The translations under genes and the position numbers were made by a program. Shown here piece by piece: positions 42,808 to 52,856 of a stretch of DNA of 64,000 nt (position 1 is its first letter; each line of letters begins with the position of its first letter). This stretch comes from Lonsdalea britannica (GTDB taxonomy: Bacteria > Pseudomonadota > Gammaproteobacteria > Enterobacterales > Enterobacteriaceae), in assembly GCF_002111595.1 (NCBI RefSeq), contig NZ_LUTN01000014.1:1-64000 (forward strand), read 5' to 3'. The notes beneath the pieces were generated by a model that saw nothing but the letters and a program-made list of their open reading frames with translations, was not told where the DNA came from and did no database searches.

Positions 42808-42959
42808 ACGGGAGTTTTCAGGCAATATGCGATAGACAGAGTGTAACGCACTCTGCGCCTCGCCCCAATTTCTTGTCGCCAACCGTTGCCTTTTTCACCA
42901 TCAGAGACAAGCGTCCCTGCGTTATATCGTCCCCGCTGCCATCATCGCCGTGTCTTAAT

Positions 42960-43949
42960 TCAGACCTCATTCACGCTGATGGCCTGTTTTTTCAGCAGTC
43001 CGCGTAGCTGGTGGTAGCTCAGTCCCAACAGCTCGGCGGCCTTGCGCTGATTAAAGCGCGATTGAGTCAGCGCTTGCTGCAACAGTTGTCGCTCCTGCTG
43101 GCTCAGCCAACCGCGCATATCCAGCGGCAATGCGGGCAGGGTGTCTGATTTGGCGTCCGGCACCGTCGGCGTGGCTGAGGGTTGAAACGGGTTGATGATG
43201 ATATGGTCCAGCGGCTCGCTACTGGTGCCGTGGCGATAAACGGAACGTTCCACCACGTTTTTGAGCTCGCGAACATTCCCAGGCCAGCTGTAGTCGAGCA
43301 GGGTGCGCTGCGCCCGCTCGGTCAGGCCGGGGAAGAGGGGAAGTCCCAGCTCCCGGCACATCTGAACGGCGAAGTGGTCCGCCAACAGCATGATGTCCTG
43401 CTGACGTTGGCGTAGCGGAGGAAGCTGCACCACGTCGAATGCGAGGCGGTCCAGCAGGTCGGCGCGAAATTTTCCCTGCGCCGCCAGCGCGGGCAAATCA
43501 TCGTTGGTGGCGCACACCAGCCGCACGTCGACCTGCAACGATTGCCCGCCGCCCACGCGTTCCAGCACGCCATATTCAATGACGCGTAGCAGCTTTTCCT
43601 GCACCAGCATCGGCGCGGTCGCCAGCTCATCCAAAAACAGCGTGCCGCCGTCGGCGCGCTCGAAACGGCCGAGATGCCGCTTTTGAGCGCCGGTGAATGC
43701 GCCAGCCTCATGGCCGAACAGCTCCGAATCCAGCAGGTTCTCATTCAAGGCGGCGCAGTTGAGTGAAATGAACGGCCCCTGCCAGCGGGGAGACAGATAA
43801 TGAAGGCGGCTGGCGATCAGCTCTTTACCGGTGCCGCGTTCGCCGATCACCAATACCGGTTTGCTGAGTTGCGCCAGTTGAGACACCTGCTCCAGCATTT
43901 CGAGGAAGCTGTTGGCTTCCCCCAGCAGAGAATCTTGTTCGTAAGCCAC
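42960..43949 (-). CDS. pspF: PspF, sigma-54 activator of the psp operon
   Basis: Protein of 329 residues. AAA+ domain with Walker A GERGTGKE (36-43) and the sigma-54-contacting GAFTGA loop (83-88); C-terminal Fis-type helix-turn-helix (FNQRKAAELLGLSYHQLRGLLKK). No N-terminal receiver, as usual for PspF, which is held inactive by PspA. Divergent from pspA; its promoter overlaps the upstream activating region. Confidence 0.96.
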   Translation of the reverse strand: MAYEQDSLLGEANSFLEMLEQVSQLAQLSKPVLVIGERGTGKELIASRLHYLSPRWQGPFISLNCAALNENLLDSELFGHEAGAFTGAQKRHLGRFERADGGTLFLDELATAPMLVQEKLLRVIEYGVLERVGGGQSLQVDVRLVCATNDDLPALAAQGKFRADLLDRLAFDVVQLPPLRQRQQDIMLLADHFAVQMCRELGLPLFPGLTERAQRTLLDYSWPGNVRELKNVVERSVYRHGTSSEPLDHIIINPFQPSATPTVPDAKSDTLPALPLDMRGWLSQQERQLLQQALTQSRFNQRKAAELLGLSYHQLRGLLKKQAISVNEV

Positions 43950-44067
43950 GAAATCACCTTGTCATATTGACTAACTGTTAGCGAGTTTAACCAGCATAGC
44001 AGCCGGGCATCATGACGTAAAAAAGAATAATGCTTTTAAATTCAGTTAATTATTTTATTTTGCGACA

Positions 44068-44084
44068 TTGGCACGGAGATTGAA
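44068..44084 (+). promoter_or_regulatory. Sigma-54 promoter of pspABC
   Basis: TTGGCACGGAGATTGAA has the -24 GG (44070-44071) and a -12 region TTGA, close to the E. coli psp promoter (TTGGCAC-N5-TTG). It lies 89 bases before pspA, with AT-rich DNA upstream for PspF and IHF. Confidence 0.85.
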
Positions 44085-44172
44085 TTACCTCATGGAGATA
44101 ACGTGACCCGATACGCCGGGGCGGATCCAACGGGCGTACCAAGACGCCGGAAATCATTAAGAGGATAACACT

Positions 44173-44838
44173 ATGGGTATTTTTTCTCGTTTTGCCGACA
44201 TCGTTAACGCCAACATCACCTCCTTGCTGGACAAGGCGGAAGATCCCCAGAAGCTGGTTCGGCTCATGATTCAGGAAATGGAGGACACGCTGGTTGAAGT
44301 GCGCTCCACCTCAGCCCGCGCGCTGGCGGAGAAGAAACAGCTGGCGCGTCGCATCGTGCAGGCGCAGTCTCAGCAGACGGAATGGCAGGAAAAAGCCGAA
44401 CTGGCGCTGCGTAAAGATAAAGAAGATCTGGCCCGCGCCGCTCTGATTGAGAAGCAGAAGCTGACCGATCTTATCGTCGTACTGGAGCAGGAAGCGGAGA
44501 ACGTGGATGAAACGCTGGAACGCATGAAGCGTGAAATCGGCGAGCTGGAAAATAAACTGACCGAAACCCGCGCCCGCCAGAAAGCGCTGACCCTGCGTCA
44601 TCAGGCCGCCAGCTCTTCGCGCGATATTCGCCGTCAGCTGGATAGCGGCAAGCTGGATGAGGCGCTGGCGCGCTTTGAGCAGTTTGAGCGCCGCATCGAC
44701 TCCATCGAAGCGGAGGGTGAAAGCGTGGGTTTGGGCAAACAGAAAACGCTGGACCAGCAGTTCACCGAACTGAAAGCGAACGATGAAATTGACGCGCAGC
44801 TGGCGGCATTGAAAGCTAAAGTAAAACCTACGGAGTAA
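44173..44838 (+). CDS. pspA: PspA, phage shock protein A
   Basis: Protein of 221 residues, nearly identical to E. coli PspA (222). Amphipathic N-terminal helix ([25 protein letters not shown]) followed by long coiled coils. It assembles ESCRT-III-like rods on stressed inner membrane and inhibits PspF when stress is absent. First gene of the sigma-54 operon. Confidence 0.97.
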   Translation: MGIFSRFADIVNANITSLLDKAEDPQKLVRLMIQEMEDTLVEVRSTSARALAEKKQLARRIVQAQSQQTEWQEKAELALRKDKEDLARAALIEKQKLTDLIVVLEQEAENVDETLERMKREIGELENKLTETRARQKALTLRHQAASSSRDIRRQLDSGKLDEALARFEQFERRIDSIEAEGESVGLGKQKTLDQQFTELKANDEIDAQLAALKAKVKPTE

Positions 44839-44902
44839 CCGCTACGGGCTGTCGCCATCGGCGGCAGCCTGAGATACGCATCATGATTATTAAGGAGAGA
44901 AA

Positions 44903-45130
44903 ATGGGCGCCTTGGTTCTGACGATGATACCGCTGACCATTTTTCTGCTATTCGTCGCTCCGCTTTGGCTTTGGCTGCATTACAGTCAGCGAAAAAACCG
45001 TGCTCAGTTGGGGACGGCGGATATGCAGCGGCTGCACACATTGACGCAAGATGCGCAGCGTATGCGCGAACGTATTGAAACGCTGGAAGAGATTCTGGAT
45101 GCGAAACATCCGAACTGGAGACAATCCTGA
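44903..45130 (+). CDS. pspB: PspB, inner-membrane signal protein
   Basis: Protein of 75 residues with one membrane segment (about 5-25) and a leucine-zipper-like cytoplasmic helix (RIETLEEILDAKHPNWR). With PspC it senses envelope stress and draws PspA off PspF. Overlaps pspC by one base. Confidence 0.95.
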   Translation: MGALVLTMIPLTIFLLFVAPLWLWLHYSQRKNRAQLGTADMQRLHTLTQDAQRMRERIETLEEILDAKHPNWRQS

Positions 45131-45486
45131 TGAGACTGAACCGGAGTTTTAAAAAGCTGTATCTGATGCCGGAAGAGGGCATGATCAAAGGCGTTTGCGC
45201 CGGACTGGCCCACTATTTCGACGTGCCGGTGAAGCTGATCCGCCTGATTGCCGTGCTGTCGATCTTTTTCGGCCTGTTCTTCTTTACCGTGGTGGCGTAC
45301 ATCGTGCTGAGTTTTATGCTGGAGCCGGCACCGCCTGACGCCTACGGGACGCCGGACGCGTCTCCCAACCAACTGTTGGATCAGGCGGATGCGCAGCTGA
45401 TGGAGAGCGAACGTCGTCTGCGTGATATCGAACGTTATATCACCTCTGACACTTACGGCGTGCGCAGTCAGTTCCGCCAGATGTAA
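45130..45486 (+). CDS. pspC: PspC, inner-membrane stress sensor
   Basis: Protein of 118 residues. PspC domain: KKLYLMPEEGMIKGVCAGLAHYF then a membrane segment IAVLSIFFGLFFFTVVAYIV. C-terminal cytoplasmic or periplasmic helix. No pspD or pspE follows; the next gene is ycjX after 144 bases. Confidence 0.95.
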   Translation: MRLNRSFKKLYLMPEEGMIKGVCAGLAHYFDVPVKLIRLIAVLSIFFGLFFFTVVAYIVLSFMLEPAPPDAYGTPDASPNQLLDQADAQLMESERRLRDIERYITSDTYGVRSQFRQM

Positions 45487-45630
45487 TCCCCTCTGCCACG
45501 GTCAAGCCTGCGCCGACGCCGTGGCACGTCTGTTACCCCGGCACGTGCGCTTTCGCATTTTGCTATCGGGCACCATAATAGCGTTTACCCACCATCACCC
45601 TCTTAAACGACACACAGGGAAAGGAGAGTC

Positions 45631-47038
45631 ATGGCAAATCCCCTAAATCGATTGCAGCAGGACATCGGCGCGCTGGTGAATCGCGGCGTCGATCGTCATC
45701 TGCGTCTGGCCGTCACCGGCCTGAGCCGCAGCGGCAAAACGGCATTTATCACCGCGCTGGTCAATCAACTGTTGTCGGTACACAACGGCGCGCGTTTGCC
45801 GCTGTTCACGCCCGTCCGGGAAAATCGGCTGCTGGGCGCGCGGCGCATTCCTCAGCGTGACCTGGGCGTACCGCGTTTCGCCTACGACGAAGGCATGGCC
45901 TCGCTGTACGGCGAGCCACCCGACTGGCCGACGCCGACGCGCGGGGTGAGTGAGATCCGACTGGCGCTGCGTTACCGCTCCAATGATTCGCTGCTGCGGC
46001 ATTTCAAAGACAACTCCACGCTGTATCTGGAAATCGTCGATTATCCGGGGGAGTGGCTGTTAGATCTGCCGATGCTGGAGCAGCGCTATCTGGACTGGTC
46101 CCATCAGATGAGCGGGTTGTTGCAGGGAGAACGGCTGACGTGGGCGCAGCCTGGCTGACGCTGTGCGAACAGCTGGACCCGCTGGCACCCGCGGATGAAA
46201 ACCAGCTGGCGGCGGTGGCTCAGGCTTACACGGATTATCTGTTGCGCTGCAAACGGGAAGGTCTGCATTTTATTCAGCCGGGCCGACTGGTGTTGCCCGG
46301 CGATCTGGCGGGGGCGCCGGTACTGCAATTCTTCCCCTGGCCGCTAAAGCGCGATGGGCAGGAGTCCGCGCTGGCGCAGGCTGACGCCTCGACCAATATC
46401 GGCATGTTGCGTCAGCGTTTTGACTACTACTGTCAGCATGTGGTGAAAGGTTTTTATAAGCAGCACTTTGTGCGCTTCGACCGCCAAATCGTGCTGGTGG
46501 ATTGCCTGCAACCGTTGAACAGCGGCGTTCAGGCTTTTAACGATATGCGTCTGGCGCTGACGCAGCTGATGCAGAGCTTTCACTATGGCAAACGTACGCT
46601 GTTCCGCCGTTTGTTCTCTCCCTGCATCGACAAGCTGATGTTTGCCGCGACCAAGGCGGATCACATCACCACCGATCAGCATGCCAATCTGGTGTCGCTG
46701 TTGCAGCAGTTGGTGCAGGACGCCTGGCAAAACGCGGCGTTTGAGGGCATCAGCATGGAATGTGCCGGGATTGCCTCCGTTCAGGCCACGCAAAGCGGTC
46801 TGGTCGACCACCAAGGCAGAAGATCCCGGCGCTGAAAGGCCATCGATTAAGCGATGGCGAGCCGCTGACGGTCTATCCCGGCGAAGTGCCGTCACGATTG
46901 CCGGGACCGGCATTCTGGCGGGAGCAAGGGTTCCATTTTGATGCGTTTCGACCGCCGGAGATGAGCATCGATACGCCGCTGCCGCATATTCGCCTGGATA
47001 CGGTGATGGACTATTTACTGGGGGACAAATTGCGATGA
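45631..47038 (+). pseudogene. ycjX: YcjX, predicted P-loop NTPase (two frameshifts)
   Basis: Three frames together encode the whole E. coli YcjX match (about 468 residues): MANPLNRLQQDIGALVNRGV with Walker A TGLSRSGKTAF, a central LHFIQPGRLVLPGDLAGAP ... SFHYGKRTLFRRLFSP part, and IPALKGHRLSDGEPLTVYPG to DKLR. One base is missing near 46140 and one C near 46825. YcjX is a sigma-54/heat-regulated protein of the psp neighbourhood, function not known, and is paired with ycjF. Both losses look like run-shortening, so the gene may be intact in reality. Confidence 0.9.
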
Positions 47039-48073
47039 CTGAACCGCTGAAACCGCGTATGAGCTTTGAAGAGGCGCCACCGATGGACTTGCCGCCGACG
47101 CTGCGTCCCAACGTGACTTTCGACGAGCAGGCCGCCCAGGAATTTACGCCCACGCTGGCGGAGAGCGAGCCAGAAGAGGGCGTAGCGGAAGCGGCAGTGA
47201 GCGGCGCGTTGCGCCCACGTCGCAGTTTGTGGCGACGCATGGCGATGGCGGGCGTCGCGTTGTTCGGCGCCAGCGCCGTCGCGCAGGGTATCCAGTCGCT
47301 TCACCATGCGTGGCTGAGTCAGGACTGGATTTCTCTTGGCGGCATCGCTGCCGGAACGTTGATCGTCGGCGCGGGCGTCGGGTCGCTGGCGATGGAGTGG
47401 CGTCGTTTGTACCGTCTGCGTCAGCGGGCGGAGGCGCGCGACCGCGCCGCCGAGCTGTTGCACAGTCACGGGATGGCGCGGGACGTGCGTTTTGCGAGCA
47501 TCTGGCGCGGCAGGCTGGACTGGACCACGGACACCCGGCGATGCAGCGCTGGCTCGCCTCGCTGCATGAAACCCACAACGATCGGGAAGTGGTGGCGCTG
47601 TATGCCGAGCTGGTGCAACCCGTACTGGACATACAGGCGCGGCGCGAGATCAGTCGATCAGCGGCCGAGTCGGCCTGATGGTCGCCGTCAGTCCGCTGGC
47701 GCTGGTGGATATGGCGTTTATTGCCTGGCGTAATCTGCGGTTGGTCAATCGGATCGCCGGTTTGTACGGCATTGAGCTGGGTTATTTCAGTCGGATTCGC
47801 CTGTTTCGTCTGGTGCTGCTCAACGTGGCTTTCGCCGGCGCGTCTGAGCTGGTGCGTGAAATTGGTATGGACTGGATGTCGCAGGACCTCGCAGCCCGTC
47901 TGTCCGCGCGCGCCGCACAGGGGATGGGGGCGGGACTTCTGACGGCTCGTCTCGGCATCAAGGCGATGGAGCTGTGTCGTCCGCTGCCGTGGCTGGACGA
48001 TAAGCCGCGCCTGGGGGATTTTCGTCGCGAGCTGGTAGGCCAGTTAAAATCAACGCTCGCTGCTAAAAAATAA
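47035..48073 (+). pseudogene. ycjF: YcjF, inner-membrane protein (two frameshifts)
   Basis: ATGA overlap with ycjX. Corrected product is about 346 residues: N-terminal [15 protein letters not shown] region, two membrane segments (about 68-88 and 98-118), and the UPF0283 C-terminus ([43 protein letters not shown]). One G is missing near 47484 and one C near 47674. Co-transcribed with ycjX; role in envelope stress is unproven. Confidence 0.9.
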
Positions 48074-48174
48074 TTCGCCTGACCCGATGTCGCCCACGGT
48101 GATCGCAGCAGGGGAAAAGCGTATATTGCACTCACGATAACACCAGGCTGTCCGCCTTTTCATGTGATGCCACT

Positions 48175-49416
48175 ATGCGTAATAACCGACTGCGGTTGCC
48201 GCTTTTAATCCTGTTCGCTTTGCTTGCCCTCGCGCTCAATCTGCGCAGCCCGCTCACCGCCATCGCGCCGGTTATCGACCAAATCCGCACCGATTTAGCC
48301 ATCAACGTCACCGTGGCGGGACTGCTGACCACCATTCCCGTGCTGTGCTTCGGCTTGCTGACGCCGTTGGCCTCAATACTGATCTCCCGCATCGGCATCG
48401 AACGGGCCATTATGGTGTCGTTGATTGGCGCGGCGTTAGGGACGCTGTTGCGTCCGGCAGGCGGCGTCACGATGGCGCTGGTGGGGACACTGGCGATTGG
48501 CGCGTCACTGACCGTCGGCAATATCGTCTGTTTGATGGTGATCGCCCGGGACTTTAATCAACGCCGCAACATGGCGACTGGACTTTACACGGCGGCCATT
48601 AACGTCGGCACCATGCTGACTTCCGCGCTGACCGCGCCGTTGGCGCTGCTGTTTGGCTGGCGAGTCGCGCTGGCCGTCTGGTGCGTGCTGGCGATCCTGG
48701 CGCTGGCTGTCTGGGGACGCGTCATTCAACGCAAACGCGGCGCGCGTCATAATGAAGAGGGCGCGCCGGCGGCGCTCAAGGTTCAGATGAGCCTGTCGCC
48801 GTTGCCCTCGCTCACATTCTGGCGGCAGCCCATTTTGTGGTATCTGGTGACGGCCTTTACCGTCCATCTCTTTATTTATTACGGTATGACCGCCTGGCTA
48901 CCGGCCTACCTGACGCAAGAAGCAGGAATGAGTCTCGCCGAAGCCGGATTGATTGCCTCGGTATTCCAAATCACGGCGCTGATCGGGTCATTCGGCGTAC
49001 CGCTGGTGGCGTCGCTGTGGCGTGTGCCGCGGGCGCTGTTGCTGGCTATCGTCGGCATATTCTGGATGCTGACGCCAGCAGGCATGTATTACTGGCCGCA
49101 TCAATGGCCGCTCTGGTCGTTGGCCAGCGGTATCGCGCAGGGCGGCGGGTTTACCGCCATTTTCATGCTGATCATGGACCATGCCCGCGATCTGGATGAA
49201 AACCGGCGTTTCTCCTCCGCCGTGCAGGGCGTCGGCTATACGCTGGCCTCGGTCGGGCCGCTGGTCACCGGCGGGCTGCATACGCTGTTCGGCAACTGGG
49301 CCGTCAGTTTTCTGCTGCTGTCCGCGCTCGCCATTCTGATGCTGGCGATGGGGATGGCTATCGGTCTGTTGAAGCGGAACGTGCCTTCCCCAGCCGAAAA
49401 CCCGACGTCAGACTAA
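48175..49416 (+). CDS. CynX/NimT-type MFS transporter
   Basis: Protein of 413 residues with about 12 membrane segments. Start LALNLRSPLTAIAPVIDQI and RDFNQRRNMATGLYTAAINVG are marks of the cyanate transporter (CynX/YeaN) branch of the MFS. Substrate unknown; no cyanase gene nearby. Placed between ycjF and tyrR, which are adjacent in E. coli. Confidence 0.85.
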   Translation: MRNNRLRLPLLILFALLALALNLRSPLTAIAPVIDQIRTDLAINVTVAGLLTTIPVLCFGLLTPLASILISRIGIERAIMVSLIGAALGTLLRPAGGVTMALVGTLAIGASLTVGNIVCLMVIARDFNQRRNMATGLYTAAINVGTMLTSALTAPLALLFGWRVALAVWCVLAILALAVWGRVIQRKRGARHNEEGAPAALKVQMSLSPLPSLTFWRQPILWYLVTAFTVHLFIYYGMTAWLPAYLTQEAGMSLAEAGLIASVFQITALIGSFGVPLVASLWRVPRALLLAIVGIFWMLTPAGMYYWPHQWPLWSLASGIAQGGGFTAIFMLIMDHARDLDENRRFSSAVQGVGYTLASVGPLVTGGLHTLFGNWAVSFLLLSALAILMLAMGMAIGLLKRNVPSPAENPTSD

Positions 49417-49438
49417 AGTGTCAACTTTTGCTGACACT
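49417..49438. promoter_or_regulatory. Inverted repeat before tyrR
   Basis: AGTGTCA-N8-TGACACT. It resembles a TyrR box in shape (TGTAAA-N6-TTTACA) but not closely in sequence. It starts at the MFS stop codon and lies 78 bases before tyrR. Candidate operator. Confidence 0.5.
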
Positions 49439-49516
49439 CTGCTTCATCCGACGATGGCGAATAGGGTATCATTCGGTTTTCGTCCCCCCCGCGCGCCTGA
49501 TGAAGAAGGTATGTTG

Positions 49517-51091
49517 ATGCGTCTGGAAGTTTTTTGTAAAGACCGTATGGGCCTGACCCGTGAACTGTTGGATCTGCTGGTGCTGCGCAACATCGATCTG
49601 CGCGGTATCGAAATTGCCGCCGCCGGACGAATTTATCTCCACGTTGATTCGCTGCGCGTCGAGGATTTTCAGGCGCTGATGGCCGACATCCGGCGGACCG
49701 AAGGCGTCAGCGATGTCCGTACGGTGGCGTTCTTGCCGTCCGAACGCGAGCACCGGGCGTTGAAAGCGCTGCTGGAATCTATGCCCGAAGCCGTGTTTTC
49801 CGTTGATCTGAAAGGTCACGTCGAAATGATGAACGCGGCGGCGCTGTCCCTGTTTGGACAGACAGCGGAAAAAGTGCCTCAGTTAAATATCAGTCAGCTG
49901 GTCGGCCGCTATGCCTTCAGCCGCTGGCTGGAGCAGGGCGCTAAACCGGAAACGGAGCGGGTGGTAGTCTGCGGCCGGGACTTTCTGCTGGAGGTCACGC
50001 CGTTCTACCTGGACGATGACAGCGGGGAAAAGGTCGCATCGGGGGCGCTGGTGATGCTCAAATCCACGGCGAGAATGGGGCATCAGTTACAGAATTTGTC
50101 TGCGAACGACGACCGTGTTTTCGACACGATCGTGGCCGTCAGTCCGACGATGCGTCAGGTGATGGAGCGGGCGCGTAAGCTGGCGCCGCTGGATGCGCCG
50201 CTGCTGATCGTCGGCGAAACCGGCACCGGCAAGGACATGCTGGCGCGCGCCTGTCACTTACGCAGCCATCGCTCCGGGCAGCCATTTTTGGCCCTGAACT
50301 GCGCTGCGCTGCCGGACGACGTGATGGAAAGCGAGCTTTACGGCCATGCGCCGGGCGCCTACCCGAACGCGCTGGAAGGTAAAAAAGGCTTTTTTGAGCA
50401 GGCGAACGGCGGGTCGGTGCTGCTGGATGAAGTCGGGGAAATGTCGCCGCAAATGCAAACCAAACTGCTGCGTTTCCTCAACGACGGGACATTTCGCCGC
50501 GTAGGCGAGGAGCATGAGCTGCACGTCGACGTGCGGGTCATTTGCGCTACGCAGAAGAACCTGATGGAGCTGGTTCAGCGCGGCCAGTTCCGGGAAGATC
50601 TTTATTATCGTTTGAACGTGTTGACGCTGGAACTGCCGCCGCTGCGCGCATGTCCGGAAGATGTCATGCCGCTGGTCGAGCTGTTCGTCGCGCGCATTGC
50701 GGACGAACAGGGAATGCGTCATCCGCGCATCGCGCCCGAAGTTCGGCAACTCCTGCCTCAGTACGGCTGGCCGGGCAACGTGCGGCAACTGAAAAATATT
50801 ATCTACCGGGCATTGACCCAGTTGGAAGGCGACGAGCTGACCTTGCAGGACATCGACTTGCCCGCCTTTTCTTCCGCGCTGGCGCACAGCGAAACGCTGT
50901 TGGAAGGCTCACTGGATGACATCACCAAACGGTTCGAACGCTCCGTTCTGACTCGACTCTATCAGAGCTATCCCAGCACGCGTAAGCTGGCTAAGCGGCT
51001 GGGCGTCTCCCACACCGCCATCGCCAACAAGCTGCGCGAGTATGGGTTGAGTACGCGTAAAGCGCCGAGTGACGAAGAGTCCTCGTCTTAA
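49517..51091 (+). CDS. tyrR: TyrR, aromatic amino acid regulator
   Basis: Protein of 524 residues from the ATG at 49517 (AAGGT upstream), which matches the E. coli start MRLEVFC. Domains: ACT-like 1-75, PAS about 80-190, AAA+ about 205-430 (Walker A GETGTGKD 233-240), C-terminal helix-turn-helix (TRKLAKRLGVSHTAIANKLREYG). It represses or activates aromatic biosynthesis and transport genes with Tyr, Phe and Trp as cofactors. In place of the sigma-54 loop GAFTGA it has GAYPNA (280-285), so it should not act with sigma-54; E. coli TyrR is shortened at the same point. Confidence 0.95.
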   Translation: MRLEVFCKDRMGLTRELLDLLVLRNIDLRGIEIAAAGRIYLHVDSLRVEDFQALMADIRRTEGVSDVRTVAFLPSEREHRALKALLESMPEAVFSVDLKGHVEMMNAAALSLFGQTAEKVPQLNISQLVGRYAFSRWLEQGAKPETERVVVCGRDFLLEVTPFYLDDDSGEKVASGALVMLKSTARMGHQLQNLSANDDRVFDTIVAVSPTMRQVMERARKLAPLDAPLLIVGETGTGKDMLARACHLRSHRSGQPFLALNCAALPDDVMESELYGHAPGAYPNALEGKKGFFEQANGGSVLLDEVGEMSPQMQTKLLRFLNDGTFRRVGEEHELHVDVRVICATQKNLMELVQRGQFREDLYYRLNVLTLELPPLRACPEDVMPLVELFVARIADEQGMRHPRIAPEVRQLLPQYGWPGNVRQLKNIIYRALTQLEGDELTLQDIDLPAFSSALAHSETLLEGSLDDITKRFERSVLTRLYQSYPSTRKLAKRLGVSHTAIANKLREYGLSTRKAPSDEESSS

Positions 51092-51241
51092 ACCTTCAGT
51101 TTTAGCGTCGGGCCGTTGTCGTCATCCTCTGACGGCTCGCCGCTGTTCTATGCGTGCATCACGCAACCTCCGACGCAGACGTCAGCACCTCGCCCGGTTT
51201 TAGCCGCGCGGTCGCCTTGATTTTCATACATGTTGATTGCG

Positions 51242-51275
51242 GAAAACGACGCGACGAGGTAGTCACGTCGTTTTC
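51242..51275. terminator. Bidirectional terminator between tyrR and the GNAT gene
   Basis: GAAAACGACG / CGTCGTTTTC perfect 10-bp inverted repeat, loop 14 bases, with T runs on both strands, between convergent genes. Confidence 0.7.
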
Positions 51276-51282
51276 TGGCGGT

Positions 51283-51819
51283 TTAACGCGCGGGGATCAG
51301 CGAGTAAACGGCGGCGTCGGTCGGTTGGCCGTGGATGACCAGACGGTTGTAAGCGATACCTTCAAAACGCGCGCCCGTTTTTTCCGCTATGCGGCGGCTC
51401 GGCAGGTTGTGTTCAGCTGCGATGATCTCCAGTCGGGTCAGGCCCAGCTGTTCGAAACCGAAGGCGGTGATGGCCTGCACGGCCTCCAGCGCGATTTGCT
51501 GCCCCTGCTCTGACTGACGTACCCAATAGCCGATATTTCCCATCTGATAGCCGGACTGAATGCTGTTGATGCCGACGGAGCCCATCAGCCGCCCCGATGT
51601 TTGTTCGAAGATGCCGAGATCGTACGCCATGCCTTCATGAATTCGCAGCGCGCTCTGAGCCACCCAGTGCGAAATCTCGGGAACGTTGTATTCATCCGTA
51701 CACCACGACAGCCAGCGTCCGATGGTCTCTCTGGACTCTTGAACCGCCTCTGCGATCTGCGGAATATCGCCCGCGGTGAATGGGCGAATAAAAAATCGTG
51801 GCGTGATTAACGGAAACAT
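51283..51819 (-). CDS. RimJ/RimL-type GNAT acetyltransferase
   Basis: Protein of 178 residues. GNAT acetyl-CoA site near LEAVQAITAFGFEQLGLTRLEI and the final LPSRRIAEKTGARFEG are characteristic of the N-terminal-acetyltransferase (RimJ/RimL) subgroup. N-terminal PRFFIRPFTAGDIPQIAEAV is typical. Substrate unknown: ribosomal protein or small molecule. Confidence 0.85.
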   Translation of the reverse strand: MFPLITPRFFIRPFTAGDIPQIAEAVQESRETIGRWLSWCTDEYNVPEISHWVAQSALRIHEGMAYDLGIFEQTSGRLMGSVGINSIQSGYQMGNIGYWVRQSEQGQQIALEAVQAITAFGFEQLGLTRLEIIAAEHNLPSRRIAEKTGARFEGIAYNRLVIHGQPTDAAVYSLIPAR

Positions 51820-51860
51820 CGGGCGTTCTCCTGCTTTTCAAAAGGGGCAACCAGTACGGC

Positions 51861-52739
51861 TCAGACGGGGAAATCCAACTGAGCCAGTTTTTCCAGCGTC
51901 TGTTTATCCTGCTCTTCCGCAGGCATATAGACCAGCATCCGATCGCCATTATGGCTGGCTGTCCACCAGTTAATCTGCCGCAGAGAAATGACGCCCAGCC
52001 GCGGGTGCTGAAAACGCTTCACCTTATTGATCACGCCTTGGATCTCGTAGCGTTGATGCCACAATTGCCGGAACTGCTCGGATTCATTCAGACAGCGCTG
52101 CAACAGCGTGTCCCACAGCGGTTCGCCGCTATGTTCTGCCAGCCGCGCTCGGAACATGGCCACCATGTTGGGCAGAAATTCCTGCAAGTCCGCCAGTCCT
52201 TTCTGCCAGTTCGGGTGCGTAAAGGCGAGATAGATGCAGTTGCGATCTTCGCGAGGGATATGATTCAAATCGATATTGAGCAGCCGACACCAGGACTTAT
52301 TGAAACCCAGAATGCTGAAGCGGGCGTTAACGATAACGGCGGGATAGGGATTGAGCTGGTCCAGGATCGTCTGGCTATCTTCGTTGATCTTCTCGCAACT
52401 GGCGCGCACTGTCGGCGAAAAAGGCAGTTCCGCCAGCATGAACAGATGCCGGGTCTCCACTTCGTTGAACTGGAGCGCCTTGGCGATCGCCAGCAGCGTT
52501 TTGGCCGACGTTTTGATCGGGCGTCCCTGTTCCAGCCAGGTGTACCAGGTAATACCGACATCGGCCAGCAGGGCGACGTCTTCGCGACGCAGTCCCGGCG
52601 TACGCCGTTTGCGCGGGGTAGACAGTCCCAGTCGCTCCGGGTCCAGACTCTCCCTGCGTGTGCGCAGAAATTTCCCCAGCGTGAGCCTGCGATTTTGTTC
52701 GGTATTGTCGAGAGGAAGGGCCGTCGTAAGTTCCGACAT
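51861..52739 (-). CDS. XRE-family regulator with MmyB-like ligand domain
   Basis: Protein of 292 residues. Residues about 18-95: helix-turn-helix with RRTPGLRREDVALLADVGITWYTWLEQGR, the MmyB signature. Residues 115-285: MmyB-like PAS-type ligand domain (NPYPAVIVNARFSILGFNKSWCRL, HQRYEIQGVINKVKRFQHPRLG). Divergent from an MFS pump gene 117 bases away, which it probably represses, with the ligand being a pump substrate. Confidence 0.88.
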   Translation of the reverse strand: MSELTTALPLDNTEQNRRLTLGKFLRTRRESLDPERLGLSTPRKRRTPGLRREDVALLADVGITWYTWLEQGRPIKTSAKTLLAIAKALQFNEVETRHLFMLAELPFSPTVRASCEKINEDSQTILDQLNPYPAVIVNARFSILGFNKSWCRLLNIDLNHIPREDRNCIYLAFTHPNWQKGLADLQEFLPNMVAMFRARLAEHSGEPLWDTLLQRCLNESEQFRQLWHQRYEIQGVINKVKRFQHPRLGVISLRQINWWTASHNGDRMLVYMPAEEQDKQTLEKLAQLDFPV

Positions 52740-52856
52740 ATCAAGGACTCCGAGCCAGGCAGGTGGAATTTATACCAGGATAATCAAGAACTGGTACCCG
52801 TTTGAATTAACCCCGATGCTAGCGCTCGTGGATGATGATTACAATGGGTGTACATA

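Noticed and set aside
46344..47240. 298-codon minus-strand frame opposite ycjX/ycjF
   Set aside because: Antisense shadow of GC-rich conserved genes; no ribosome site and low-complexity arginine/serine-rich product.
50258..50887. 209-codon minus-strand frame opposite tyrR
   Set aside because: Antisense shadow of a well-supported gene.
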